Positions 1 through 7,918 of a stretch of 64,000 nt of DNA are shown one piece after another. The notes under the pieces were generated by a model. That model did no database searches. It had not been told where the DNA came from and worked only from the letters and a program-made list of their open reading frames with translations. The translations under genes and the position numbers were made by a program. Every line of letters starts with the position of its first letter. Position 1 is the first letter of the stretch. The stretch is from Thalassovita mediterranea (GTDB taxonomy: Bacteria > Pseudomonadota > Alphaproteobacteria > Caulobacterales > Hyphomonadaceae): the NCBI GenBank assembly GCA_019448215.1, contig CP080408.1, positions 1,488,001 through 1,552,000 of the forward strand, read 5' to 3'.

Positions 1-354
1 AATGAGCGGATCCTGGCAGGCGTCTGTGGTGGTATCGGCGAACGCTACGGATGGGACCCGCTCGTGGTCCGTCTCGTCACCGTGGTGGCCTTCTTCTTCC
101 TCGCCGGACCGCTGATGCTTCTTGGCTATCTGCTCATGTGGATGATCGTGCCGAAAGCCCCAAAGTCCTATGGGCATCTCGCCCCTGAAGAAGAGGCTTT
201 CTGGCGCGGTGTCTCCGACCGTCCGAAAACGACCTATTCCGGTCTCAAATACACCTTCATGGACCTGGAGGACCGTCTCCAGAACCTCGAAGCCAGTGTC
301 ACCTCGGATGAATGGCGCCTGCGCCGTGAATTCCGCAACCTCGAAAAGAACTGA
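1..354 (+). CDS. PspC-domain membrane protein, 5' end cut by window edge
   Basis: The frame is open from the first base, and 117 residues are visible. They begin inside a PspC domain: a VCGG-type glycine turn (residues 8-11), then a tryptophan and a hydrophobic segment (about residues 25-50) ending in a MWMIVPK-like motif. PspC proteins are small inner-membrane proteins linked to the phage-shock envelope-stress response. The C-terminal part (about 55-117) is charged and probably forms a short coiled coil, as in many alphaproteobacterial PspC proteins. The true start lies before the window, so no start or operon partner upstream can be judged. Confidence 0.85.
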   Translation, partial: NERILAGVCGGIGERYGWDPLVVRLVTVVAFFFLAGPLMLLGYLLMWMIVPKAPKSYGHLAPEEEAFWRGVSDRPKTTYSGLKYTFMDLEDRLQNLEASVTSDEWRLRREFRNLEKN

Positions 355-443
355 ACATGTCGGCTCAACTCCTCTCCCTGCCAAACCGGTATCACTGGAT
401 AGAGCCGGCACCTCAACCGACTGAAGCCAAGGGGGCTCCTGAA

Positions 444-623
444 ATGACTCGCAATCTCCAGACCAGCGGATGGCTCGCACTTGCCGGTGCAACCTTCATC
501 CTGGCGTCTGCCGTCGCAGCCAGCATGCTCGGCGGACTGCACATCGAAGCTGGCGGTGTCCAGCTGACGCTCGAAGCTTCGGCAGAGCGCGGTCTGCAGC
601 TGATCTTCGCCGCCGCTACCTGA
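444..623 (+). CDS. Small single-span membrane protein, unknown function
   Basis: This is a 59-residue frame with one hydrophobic segment (about residues 11-32) and a short acidic tail. The ATG at 444 is preceded by a G-rich Shine-Dalgarno-like run about nine bases away, so I prefer it. The frame could also open at the ATG at 357, two bases after the PspC stop, which would add 29 residues of unremarkable composition. It follows the PspC gene closely and may be co-transcribed with it. I recognise no family, and it could still be a chance frame. Confidence 0.4.
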   Translation: MTRNLQTSGWLALAGATFILASAVAASMLGGLHIEAGGVQLTLEASAERGLQLIFAAAT

Positions 624-633
624 GGCGGGGTCG

Positions 634-2481
634 TCAGCCCCCGCGCTTCAGGGCGCGAAGAATGAGCCGCATCGGCGACACCGCCTCAAGGGCGGGCCTC
701 GTCGCCGGGGCGGGCTCGAGAAGGATCTGACCGGCCAGTATCTCGCCCGCCCAAGGGCCCCAGGTAAATCCGCGCGATCCAAATCCACCTGCCATGAACA
801 GGCCACCGACCAGCGGCGCGTCCACTTCGATGGCCTGACCATGTTTCACCCCATCGAAAATTGCTCGCGCAGCTGCCTCATCGGGCACCGCTCCGATCAG
901 CGGCAGGCGGTCTGGCGTTGTCGCGCGGACCCCGGCGCGGCTCTGAAGTTCTGCAGATTTGGCGGCCTGGCGCCAATACGGGTCCAGCTGTTCGAGGGCT
1001 GCCATATTCGTTTCCCGCGCCGCAGCAGATACGTCCGGCCCGGTGCCGTCCCAGGCTTCAAACGTTGCGCCCCATAGGCGGGTCTGGCCCAAGGCGAGGG
1101 CATAGTGGCCGCTGGCAATCGCCGAAGGCGGCGCATCAACGGCGACATCGGCAAACTCCACCTGCCCAAGACGCCCGGTCAGCGCCAGCCATGGCAATAG
1201 ATCCTGCGCCCCCTGACCGGCTGCGATAATGGTCAGTATGTCTGGATTAAGGCCTGAGAGATCCAGCGTCTCGTCAAACTTGGTCTCGGCCCCTTCGAGC
1301 AGGTGCGCGATCAGCTTTTCCGGCTCCAGTATCAGCGCCTTCTTGTGAAGCTGGCCGCTCGCTGCCGCCTCAAGGGTCTCAAGCCCCAGCGGCGGGTCAG
1401 CCAGTACTTTGGCAATCCGCTCTGCCTCGCGCTCATCCTTTGGGCGCTGAAGCACATCGGTCTCGGTAACGCCCGGCCGCCCCGCATAGAACTGGCGCGC
1501 ACGAAGATAGGCGTCGATCAGCAGCCGCGCCTGAACCGTATCGCCCGCATCAAGCCGCGGCATGACCAGCGCCAGCGGGTTGCCGCTCGCCTGCTGCGCC
1601 GGACCTCTCGCAGCGTCCATCACTTCGACCTCAAGGCCGCGATCAAGAAATGTCCGCGCCAGACACGCCCCGGCTATACCAGCCCCGATGATCCGGACTT
1701 TCGTTGGGCGACCATCGGGTGAGCGAAGGCCGTAGACATCCGGTGCAGGCTGCGGCGCCTCGTTGAGGCGCACTTCCAGCCGCTCGCGCTTGCGCCCGAA
1801 GCCCTCGACCTTGGCGACATCGAAGCCAGCTTCGGCAAGGCCGCGCCGCACGAAACCAGCCACCGTGAATGTACTGAGAGAAACACCGTCAGTGCACCGC
1901 TGCTGCACCATCGGCCAGAGGGATTTATCCCACATTTGCGGATTCTTTGCCGGGGAGAATCCATCAAGAAACCACGCATCGGCAGCAAAGCGGGAGGCGG
2001 GCAAAGTCTCGCTGATGTCCCCGGTATGAAGCGTCAGTGTGACGCCCTCAACCGGCCAGACGATCCGTTGGACACCTATCGCGCGCTCTGGCCATCGCTC
2101 GATCAGCTGGTCTGAGAACTCGCTGATCTCCGGCCATGCGGAAAGCGCGCGGGCGGCATCCTCCCGGTCGAGTGGAAACCCTTCGAAGGAAACAAAGTGC
2201 AGCCACGCTTTGTCCGAGGGACGTGTCTCACGCCAGAGCTGCCAGGTGCCAAGGAAATTGAGCCCTGTTCCAAAGCCAAGCTCGCCAATGGTGAAGCTGT
2301 CCTTGCCTTCCCAGCGCTCTGGCAGGCCGCACCCTTTCAGGAAAACAAGACGTGTTTCCTCCAGCCCGCTCTGGCGGGAGAAATAGATATCATCCACCCG
2401 CACATCCTGCGGCGTGCCATCATCTTTCCAGTCAAGTTCAGGGCGGGGCGGTAGTCGGCTCATTTGCGGCTCATCTAGCAC
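634..2481 (-). CDS. mnmC: Bifunctional tRNA wobble-uridine modification enzyme MnmC
   Basis: MnmC finishes mnm5s2U at U34 of some tRNAs. Its FAD domain removes the carboxymethyl group and its SAM domain methylates the product. The N-terminal methyltransferase domain (about 1-245) shows ELGFGTGLNFL at 67-77 and DAWFLDGFSPAKNP near 168-181. The C-terminal DAO-type oxidoreductase starts with a dinucleotide fold, GAGIAG at 266-271, and ends with a glycine-rich GGFGSRG stretch. At 615 residues it is close to the usual fused length. The frame opens at a GTG (2481); an in-frame ATG at 2463 would shorten it by six residues and is an equally possible start. It runs convergent to the small membrane gene, with a ten-base gap. 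Confidence 0.93.
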   Translation of the reverse strand: MLDEPQMSRLPPRPELDWKDDGTPQDVRVDDIYFSRQSGLEETRLVFLKGCGLPERWEGKDSFTIGELGFGTGLNFLGTWQLWRETRPSDKAWLHFVSFEGFPLDREDAARALSAWPEISEFSDQLIERWPERAIGVQRIVWPVEGVTLTLHTGDISETLPASRFAADAWFLDGFSPAKNPQMWDKSLWPMVQQRCTDGVSLSTFTVAGFVRRGLAEAGFDVAKVEGFGRKRERLEVRLNEAPQPAPDVYGLRSPDGRPTKVRIIGAGIAGACLARTFLDRGLEVEVMDAARGPAQQASGNPLALVMPRLDAGDTVQARLLIDAYLRARQFYAGRPGVTETDVLQRPKDEREAERIAKVLADPPLGLETLEAAASGQLHKKALILEPEKLIAHLLEGAETKFDETLDLSGLNPDILTIIAAGQGAQDLLPWLALTGRLGQVEFADVAVDAPPSAIASGHYALALGQTRLWGATFEAWDGTGPDVSAAARETNMAALEQLDPYWRQAAKSAELQSRAGVRATTPDRLPLIGAVPDEAAARAIFDGVKHGQAIEVDAPLVGGLFMAGGFGSRGFTWGPWAGEILAGQILLEPAPATRPALEAVSPMRLILRALKRGG

Positions 2482-2567
2482 GGGAATTTAATATTCCACC
2501 CCGGGAACGGCAGGGCCAGATCGCTTGTTATTATAGTGATCTACACACGCAAAAGGAGAAACCTTCC

Positions 2568-2759
2568 ATGGGAAAAGATCAAGCTGAAGGCCTTGGCAAG
2601 AAAGTCGCTGGCAAGGCAAAGGAAATCGCAGGTGTCGCCACCAATAACCGCAAGCTCGAAGCCGAAGGCAAGGCGCAACAGGTAGAAGGCAAAGGCCAGG
2701 AAATGGTCGGCGAAGCCAAGGATGCCCTGAAATCAGAAGAGAAAAAGAAGGCTGAATAG
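2568..2759 (+). CDS. CsbD-like stress protein
   Basis: This 63-residue, lysine- and glutamate-rich protein has the CsbD pattern of repeated GK.K...G.A and AEGKAQQ.EGK.Q..VG.AKDAL. CsbD-like proteins are abundant, probably disordered proteins induced by general stress; their biochemical role is not settled. The start at 2568 is fixed by a strong AAGGAG ribosome-binding site at 2553-2559, about nine bases upstream. It is divergent from mnmC and sits 48 bases before the photolyase-like gene, so it could share a stress-responsive transcript with it. Confidence 0.9.
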   Translation: MGKDQAEGLGKKVAGKAKEIAGVATNNRKLEAEGKAQQVEGKGQEMVGEAKDALKSEEKKKAE

Positions 2760-2807
2760 GCCTTCAATCTGCTTGGCAGGGGCCTTGCGGCGTCTAAATC
2801 CACTACA

Positions 2808-4052
2808 ATGATTTCGCACCATAAGACCCCTGCAAGGCGCGCAGGCCTTGAAAGATTGAATGAATTTGCGCCCCTGATGGGGGCGCACTATTCGCACCGG
2901 CGCAATATTGACCCGGGTGAAGATGGCCGCCCGAACGTTTCCCAGCTTTCCCCCTTTCTTCGTCACCGGCTGGTCAGCGAGGAAGAGGTCGCCTCCGCGG
3001 CCCTCACCGTGCATGGCGGCGAACAAGCCACGAAATTCATTCAGGAAATCTGTTGGCGGACATATTTCAAAGGCTGGCTGGAGCATCACCCGTCGGTCTG
3101 GTCAGACTATATTTCCGACCGTGATGCGCAATTTAATACCCTCGAAAAGGACAAGGGCCTACGCGCCGATTATGAGGCTGCAATTGAAGGCCGCGCCGGT
3201 ATCGAAGGCTTTGACCATTGGGCGAAAGAGCTCGCTGAAACCGGCTATCTCCACAACCACGCCCGCATGTCCTTTGCCTCGATCTGGCTCTTCACGCTGA
3301 AGTTGCCCTGGTCGCTCGGCGCAGACTTTTTCCTCCGCCACCTCCTCGACGGTGACCCCGCCTCCAACACATTGTCCTGGCGCTGGGTCGCTGGGCTTCA
3401 CACGCCGGGAAAGACCTATCTCGCCAAGAAGGAAGCCATTGAGACGTGCAGCGATGGAAGGTTCGCGCCGGGCAATCTCGCCCAGAGCGCCCGTCAGGTT
3501 CCGGGGCCAGAAAACCCCCAACCGCAACAGCTTCCGGCCCGCGACAGCCTGCCTGACGAGCGATTTGCGCTTCTTCTCACCGAGGATGATCTCAGCGTCG
3601 AAACATGGCTCAATGAGCATCTGGACATCGAGGCGATTGCCGGTTTGCATAGTGCAGAGAGCAGGTGCGCTGCAGACGTTTCGAAGAAGGCCATGTCCTT
3701 CACCAAAGGCGCCCTCGAAGATGGCCTTGCAAGGGCAGGCAGTCATTTCGGCGTTTCCACCCAAAGTCTCTCAGATGACAGCGACAAGCAATCCGCGCTG
3801 AAAGACTGGGCGAGCAGTCTTGAGACCCGGCACATTATTGTCCCCTACATCCCGGCCGGATGGACGCTCGATGCGCTGTCGCCGCTCCTGTCTGAGCTTC
3901 GGGCAGACGGGTTTCACATCCACCAGATCCGGCGTGACTGGGATGAGTGCTTCTGGCCGCACGCCAGGAAAGGTTTCTTCAAATTGCGCAAGCAGATCCC
4001 ATCTGTTCTGGACACGCTCGACATAGCAGAAGGTCTGAAGCTCGATGGCTGA
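2808..4052 (+). CDS. Photolyase/cryptochrome-like FAD protein without N-terminal antenna domain
   Basis: The first ~225 residues match the helical FAD-binding domain of the photolyase/cryptochrome family: SQLSPFLRHRLVS (45-57), EICWRTYFKGW (80-90), GYLHNHARM (146-154), and the DGDPASNTLSWRWVAG stretch (181-196) that lines the FAD pocket. Normal family members (about 450-500 residues) carry a Rossmann-like antenna domain before this. Here the protein starts directly with the FAD domain and instead has about 160 residues after it (about 255-414), with alternating strand/helix character (LLLTEDDLS, HIIVPYIPAGW). Light-driven repair or sensing is inferred from family only. The stop overlaps the next gene by eight bases, so translation is probably coupled. 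Confidence 0.82.
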   Translation: MISHHKTPARRAGLERLNEFAPLMGAHYSHRRNIDPGEDGRPNVSQLSPFLRHRLVSEEEVASAALTVHGGEQATKFIQEICWRTYFKGWLEHHPSVWSDYISDRDAQFNTLEKDKGLRADYEAAIEGRAGIEGFDHWAKELAETGYLHNHARMSFASIWLFTLKLPWSLGADFFLRHLLDGDPASNTLSWRWVAGLHTPGKTYLAKKEAIETCSDGRFAPGNLAQSARQVPGPENPQPQQLPARDSLPDERFALLLTEDDLSVETWLNEHLDIEAIAGLHSAESRCAADVSKKAMSFTKGALEDGLARAGSHFGVSTQSLSDDSDKQSALKDWASSLETRHIIVPYIPAGWTLDALSPLLSELRADGFHIHQIRRDWDECFWPHARKGFFKLRKQIPSVLDTLDIAEGLKLDG

Positions 4053-4332
4053 TCCTGAAATCAAGCACTCAGAAAGCGATAGCGGCGGGGTCTTCCACAC
4101 GACCATTGATGGCCACAAGGCCGAGATGACCTACTCCAAGGCAGGCACGACGGTCATGATCATTGATCATACGGGCGTGCCCGAAGCGCTCGGCGGTCAG
4201 GGCGTGGGTCTGAAGCTGGTTGAGGCGGGCATTGCCCTTGCGCGCGAGCGCGGGCTGAAAATCATGCCGCTCTGCCCCTTTGCCAAGGCGCAGTTCGAGA
4301 AGCACCCGGAATGGAAGGATGTTCTTCGATGA
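4045..4332 (+). CDS. Small GNAT-like N-acetyltransferase (YjdJ/NATD1 type), copy 1
   Basis: This 95-residue protein has the minimal GNAT fold of the COG2388/YjdJ group: a beta hairpin region (HKAEMTY), the VPEALGGQGVGLKLV acetyl-CoA loop (about 51-65), and a C-terminal LCPFAKAQFEKHPEW motif. Substrates of this group are not well established. It starts inside the photolyase-like gene and overlaps the next gene by four bases (ATGA). The neighbour at 4329 is a clear paralogue with the same G-loop and C-terminal motif, so this is a tandem duplication. Confidence 0.88.
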   Translation: MADPEIKHSESDSGGVFHTTIDGHKAEMTYSKAGTTVMIIDHTGVPEALGGQGVGLKLVEAGIALARERGLKIMPLCPFAKAQFEKHPEWKDVLR

Positions 4333-4604
4333 GCGACCTCACACTTCAAGATGATGGCAAGCAGCTGACAACGGATGTCGAAGGCCACGAACTTGTCATC
4401 CGCTATGGCTGGCAGGGCGATGACGTGATGCGCGTCGACTTTGTCGGTGTGCCATCGGCGCTCGGCGGACGCGGCCTCGGCACGAAGCTGGTCGGCAAGC
4501 TGGTTGAGAAAGCCCGAGCAGAGAATTTCAAGCTCGTGCCGGTCTGTGGTTTCGCCCGAACGCAGATCGACAGGCATCCGGACTGGAAGGATGTGCTCGC
4601 CTGA
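4329..4604 (+). CDS. Small GNAT-like N-acetyltransferase (YjdJ/NATD1 type), copy 2
   Basis: A 91-residue paralogue of the gene before it, sharing VPSALGGRGLGTKLV and the VCGFARTQIDRHPDWKDVL ending. I take the ATG at 4329, which overlaps the preceding stop as ATGA; an upstream in-frame ATG at 4311 lies inside copy 1 and is unlikely. Both copies keep the glycine-rich cofactor loop, so neither looks decayed. Their divergence (about half the residues differ) shows the duplication is not recent. Confidence 0.87.
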   Translation: MSDLTLQDDGKQLTTDVEGHELVIRYGWQGDDVMRVDFVGVPSALGGRGLGTKLVGKLVEKARAENFKLVPVCGFARTQIDRHPDWKDVLA

Positions 4605-4619
4605 TCCATTAAGTCAGGT

Positions 4620-5072
4620 ATGAGCAAGCCATTCTGGGAAACCAAAAGCCTGACAGAGATGACCCCGCAGGAGTGGGAGTCGCTTTGCGATGGCTGCGCG
4701 AAATGCTGCCTCATCAAACTCGAGGACGAAGATAGCGGCGACGTCGCCTATACGAGGCTGCACTGCAAACTGCTCGATGCCGACCTCTGCCGCTGCGCAG
4801 ACTATGAGAACCGTAAGGCCAAGGTGCCGGATTGCGTGATCCTGACGCCGAAATCGGTGTCAGAGCTGAGATGGATGCCGAAAAGCTGTGCCTATCGCCG
4901 CGTGCATGAGGGACGCGGACTGGAAGACTGGCATCATCTTGTCTGCGGTGATCGCCAGCGCATCCATGAGGTCGGCAAATCGATCATGGGCCAGACGGTG
5001 AGCGAAGAGACCGTCTTCGAGGAAGACCAGATTGACTGGATCATCGACTGGGACGGCAACCCGCCGGACTGA
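4620..5072 (+). CDS. YcgN-family cysteine-cluster protein (UPF0260)
   Basis: This 150-residue cytosolic protein has the family's CDGCAKCC cluster near residues 23-30, followed by further conserved cysteines (LHCKLLDADLCRCADY, PDCV, KSCAYR). The pattern suggests a bound metal or Fe-S centre; no activity is established for the family. It lies 15 bases after the second GNAT gene and probably ends the operon that begins with the photolyase-like gene. Its stop is followed after 36 bases by the convergent GumN-like gene. Confidence 0.9.
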   Translation: MSKPFWETKSLTEMTPQEWESLCDGCAKCCLIKLEDEDSGDVAYTRLHCKLLDADLCRCADYENRKAKVPDCVILTPKSVSELRWMPKSCAYRRVHEGRGLEDWHHLVCGDRQRIHEVGKSIMGQTVSEETVFEEDQIDWIIDWDGNPPD

Positions 5073-5108
5073 TCGCCAGTCCGGCAGATACCAGATTTCA
5101 AATGGGGC

Positions 5109-6158
5109 TTATGGCCCCTCGATCTCATAGCCCTTGTCGCGCAGCAGGGTGATGACGCTGTCAGGCCCTGCAAGATGGCCTGCGCCAACCGCAACAAAGA
5201 CGGTGCCTTCGACATCATCGAGGAAGCCTTCGATCTGCGGCACCCAGTTCTCGTTCCGCTCAACGAAGAGGGCGTCATAGATGCCGTCGCCGCCGCCCGT
5301 ATCCGGGTTCGCCACGAGCATGCCCAGACCTTCGACATCGCCGTCGCGCCACTCATCGACAACCTGATCGAGGGTGCGGCTGGTATCGCCCAGCGTGATG
5401 GAGGTCTCATAGAGGTAGGCGGCCTGCGTATCTTCGGGCAGTTCGTCAAAAATCGCGGCCTGGTCGGCGGCGGTTTCAAGGAAGGCGAATTCCTTTCCGG
5501 CCGCTTCTGCATCGGCGATCAGGATCTGCTCAATGCCGGCATTCGGGTCAAACCCATCAGACTGGAGCTGCAGAACGGAGAGGTTCACAGCCGCCATCCA
5601 TGGCTCCATCGGGTCGAAAGCCGAGACGGGCAGATTGAGGCCGGACAACGCCTCTTCAAAAGCGGTGAGGACCGGGTCTGGCAGCTCGTTGCTGAGCGTG
5701 CGCCCATCCCCATAGAAACCGCGAGACAGGAAATCACGGGCGACGGCCTGCTGACCTGCCTCGCTGACCATATCCAGTTCAAGGACGAGAACGTCAGCCG
5801 AATTGAATTTTTCGGTGAACTCATCGGTGCGCCAGTCTAGGTCCGGCCGCATCAGATGGACGGTGCCGAAGATATGGACCGTCGTGTCCTCGTCGGACAT
5901 GGTCCAGATCGCGGGTGAGCCGTCACCCTTCGTGGCCTGCGCCTGCTCCAGCGCCGCATCGAACTCAGCCATAAGCTCATCGCGCGAGCGATATTCGGCC
6001 GAGCCTTCAGGGCTCGTATCTTCGGCGCCCGTGCCGGTTTCGACGACGGCTGGCTCGTCGCTCGTGGCGGCCTCATCGCTGCCAGACGGGCTACAGGCTG
6101 CGAGCGCGGCAAAGGCAAGGGCACTCAGGCCTGAAACGAAATGGAAGCTGCGGCTCAT
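5109..6158 (-). CDS. TraB/GumN-family lipoprotein
   Basis: A 349-residue envelope protein. The chosen ATG at 6158 has a GAGGAG ribosome-binding site nine bases upstream and gives a clean lipoprotein signal ending in LAAC (about 19-22). The longer frame to 6191 would put residues before the signal. The mature part starts with an acidic, threonine-rich linker, then shows the TraB/GumN signatures HIFGTVHLM and, near the C terminus, VGAGHLAGPDSV. These motifs resemble the Tiki metalloprotease core, but activity in bacteria is not established. It is probably monocistronic. Confidence 0.88.
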   Translation of the reverse strand: MSRSFHFVSGLSALAFAALAACSPSGSDEAATSDEPAVVETGTGAEDTSPEGSAEYRSRDELMAEFDAALEQAQATKGDGSPAIWTMSDEDTTVHIFGTVHLMRPDLDWRTDEFTEKFNSADVLVLELDMVSEAGQQAVARDFLSRGFYGDGRTLSNELPDPVLTAFEEALSGLNLPVSAFDPMEPWMAAVNLSVLQLQSDGFDPNAGIEQILIADAEAAGKEFAFLETAADQAAIFDELPEDTQAAYLYETSITLGDTSRTLDQVVDEWRDGDVEGLGMLVANPDTGGGDGIYDALFVERNENWVPQIEGFLDDVEGTVFVAVGAGHLAGPDSVITLLRDKGYEIEGP

Positions 6159-6300
6159 ACGTGTAATCTCCTCAAGACGGGCGGCCTGCAATGCCGGCGA
6201 CAGGCTTTACTACATGCCAACGGACACTGGCACAAAGCTGATTTGGCGTGTTTCGCAAAGATTGCACCTGCCGCCCCATTCGCATAGAGGGATTGGCAAC

Positions 6301-6377
6301 GCACCTATAGCTCAGCTGGATAGAGCGCTGCCCTCCGAAGGCAGAGGTCACAGGTTCGAATCCTGTTAGGTGCGCCA
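6301..6377 (+). tRNA. tRNA-Arg (anticodon CCG)
   Basis: A 77-base cloverleaf. The seven-base acceptor stem (GCACCTA/TAGGTGC) is perfect, with discriminator G and an encoded CCA at 6375-6377. The anticodon loop CTCCGAA gives CCG, which reads arginine codon CGG. A normal TTCGAAT T-loop is present. Confidence 0.97.
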
Positions 6378-6395
6378 TTCCCTATTCAGACAAGA

Positions 6396-6920
6396 TTACC
6401 GCGTGACAGTGTCCCGCTTCATGGGCGCGAGTTTCGCAAGAAAGCGGTTCTGCATGCGGAACGGCACGCCTTCTTCATTCATGGCCGCCTGAAGGATTTC
6501 CACCACCGCAGCAAACTCGGCTGTGGTGACACCATGGTCGCGGTGGACCTCTTTCATGTCGCGGCCGGTATAGTCGCAGCCGCCGCCGAGAATATAGCAG
6601 AACTGCTCATTCAGCGTGCGCGTCAGGCGGACCCAGTCGGAGGCCGCAAAGATTTTTTCTGTGCGAGGATCCGTCCGCACGCCTTCGACGAAGCTGTCGA
6701 CAATACGCGCGATACCTTCGCGTCCATTGAATGCGGCGAGCACGCTCGGGTCCGAAATCGGGTCTGCGCCAGCATTTTTATTGGAGATTTCATAAGGGTC
6801 TACATGAAGCTCGCCCTCACGCATGTGCGCCGGCACTGCGTCTCCCTCATTGAGAGGCTGGGCGACTGCAGGACCAGCCAGGGCGATGATGAGTGCGATG
6901 GAGGCTGAGAAAATACGCAT
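6396..6920 (-). CDS. Exported group 1 truncated hemoglobin
   Basis: A 174-residue protein with a Sec signal peptide (about 1-20, cut after AVA) and a 40-residue leader before a truncated-globin domain (about 60-174). The family's proximal histidine fits H126 in the MKEVH motif, followed by the usual F/G/H-helix pattern (EFAAVVEILQ...GVPF...NRFLAKLAPMKRD). Group 1 truncated globins bind O2 or NO, or carry out electron transfer. Export to the periplasm is unusual for globins. It begins three bases after the DUF3034 stop, so the two are one transcript. Two extra cysteines (108 and 115) could form a disulfide. Confidence 0.87.
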   Translation of the reverse strand: MRIFSASIALIIALAGPAVAQPLNEGDAVPAHMREGELHVDPYEISNKNAGADPISDPSVLAAFNGREGIARIVDSFVEGVRTDPRTEKIFAASDWVRLTRTLNEQFCYILGGGCDYTGRDMKEVHRDHGVTTAEFAAVVEILQAAMNEEGVPFRMQNRFLAKLAPMKRDTVTR

Positions 6921-6923
6921 GGG

Positions 6924-7829
6924 CTAGAATCCCAGTTGGAGTGAAAGATAGAGGCCGCGCTGGTCTTCAAAAGTCGCGATCGACCCGAGGTCGGCATAGG
7001 CCGCTGTGAGGGTGACATTCCTGTTCAGCGCATAGGCTGCAAAGACATCGAACCAGTCTTCTTCCTGCGCGAAGGCGAGATTGTCCGGCTTCATCCGGTA
7101 TTCCCCGCCAATGACGAGACGCCGGGAAAGCATATAGGCCACAGAGACTTCAGGCTGGAGCTGATGGTCGTTTGTGCCGCCAAAGCCCAGAAGGCCGTTC
7201 TGGTTGGCGTCGGTATAACGAAGCGTCGCATTCAGAAGCAGGCTTTGCGCAAGCAAAAGCTTCGTCGCGCTGGCATAGACTTCGACGCCATCATCATCTT
7301 CAGCGCCGAGTGCATTGAGGAGCGGGCCGTGATCTGCGGACTTGTAGAAGGCGCCCACAGCAATCTGCGGCAGCCACTTGTCCTGGTCATAGACCGCATC
7401 GCCAGCAAGGCGTAGCTTTGCGCCGACGATGTCCTGATTGAATGTGAACCCGTCGCCGATGCCGAGCGCCGCGCCAGTGCTGCCCGTGTCGAATTCCTGA
7501 CGCGAATAGCTGATCTCGAACCGGTTATAGAAGCCAGCCGCAGCGCCATAGGACTCAAAAGTGTAATCTGGCAGGTCGAGATAGGTGTAATGGGCCGTGC
7601 CACCTATGCCGCGATCGGTCGAGTTGCCGGCGATGACCGCCCAGGGCGTGATGCCGCCGCCTGCCGCGCCGTCGACATCGGTCACGCCGCGGGTGAGCAG
7701 CAGTTTTCCGCCTGTCTCGAAATCCAGCATGTCAGCATGCGCTGCCGTGACCGGAGCCCCGATCAAAATACCCGCTGCCATAGCCGCCCGAAGCGGCATG
7801 ATTACGCTTCTGCGAAGTCGTGAAAGCAT
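6924..7829 (-). CDS. DUF3034-family outer-membrane barrel
   Basis: The start at 7829 is set by an AGGGGTG ribosome-binding site six bases upstream; the ATG at 7847 would place this site inside the gene. The signal peptide (about 1-33) is followed by the DUF3034 opening GGKLLLTRGVTDVDGAAGGG and then alternating amphipathic strands, ending in a phenylalanine (SLQLGF) as in outer-membrane barrels. The function of the family is unknown. It is the first gene of a two-gene operon with the truncated globin and is divergent from the cupredoxin gene, 89 bases away. Confidence 0.87.
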   Translation of the reverse strand: MLSRLRRSVIMPLRAAMAAGILIGAPVTAAHADMLDFETGGKLLLTRGVTDVDGAAGGGITPWAVIAGNSTDRGIGGTAHYTYLDLPDYTFESYGAAAGFYNRFEISYSRQEFDTGSTGAALGIGDGFTFNQDIVGAKLRLAGDAVYDQDKWLPQIAVGAFYKSADHGPLLNALGAEDDDGVEVYASATKLLLAQSLLLNATLRYTDANQNGLLGFGGTNDHQLQPEVSVAYMLSRRLVIGGEYRMKPDNLAFAQEEDWFDVFAAYALNRNVTLTAAYADLGSIATFEDQRGLYLSLQLGF

Positions 7830-7918
7830 AAAGTCACCCCTGATCATTTCTGGTCGGGGGCGAGAAATAGCGCGCGATAATTAATAGATGTGTAAATAAC
7901 ATTGTATAGAAAATAAGA
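7830..7918. promoter_or_regulatory. AT-rich divergent promoter region
   Basis: This 89-base gap between two divergent operons is much richer in A+T than its surroundings, notably around 7876-7918. It must hold both promoters. No -35/-10 pair stands out clearly enough to assign. Confidence 0.45.
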
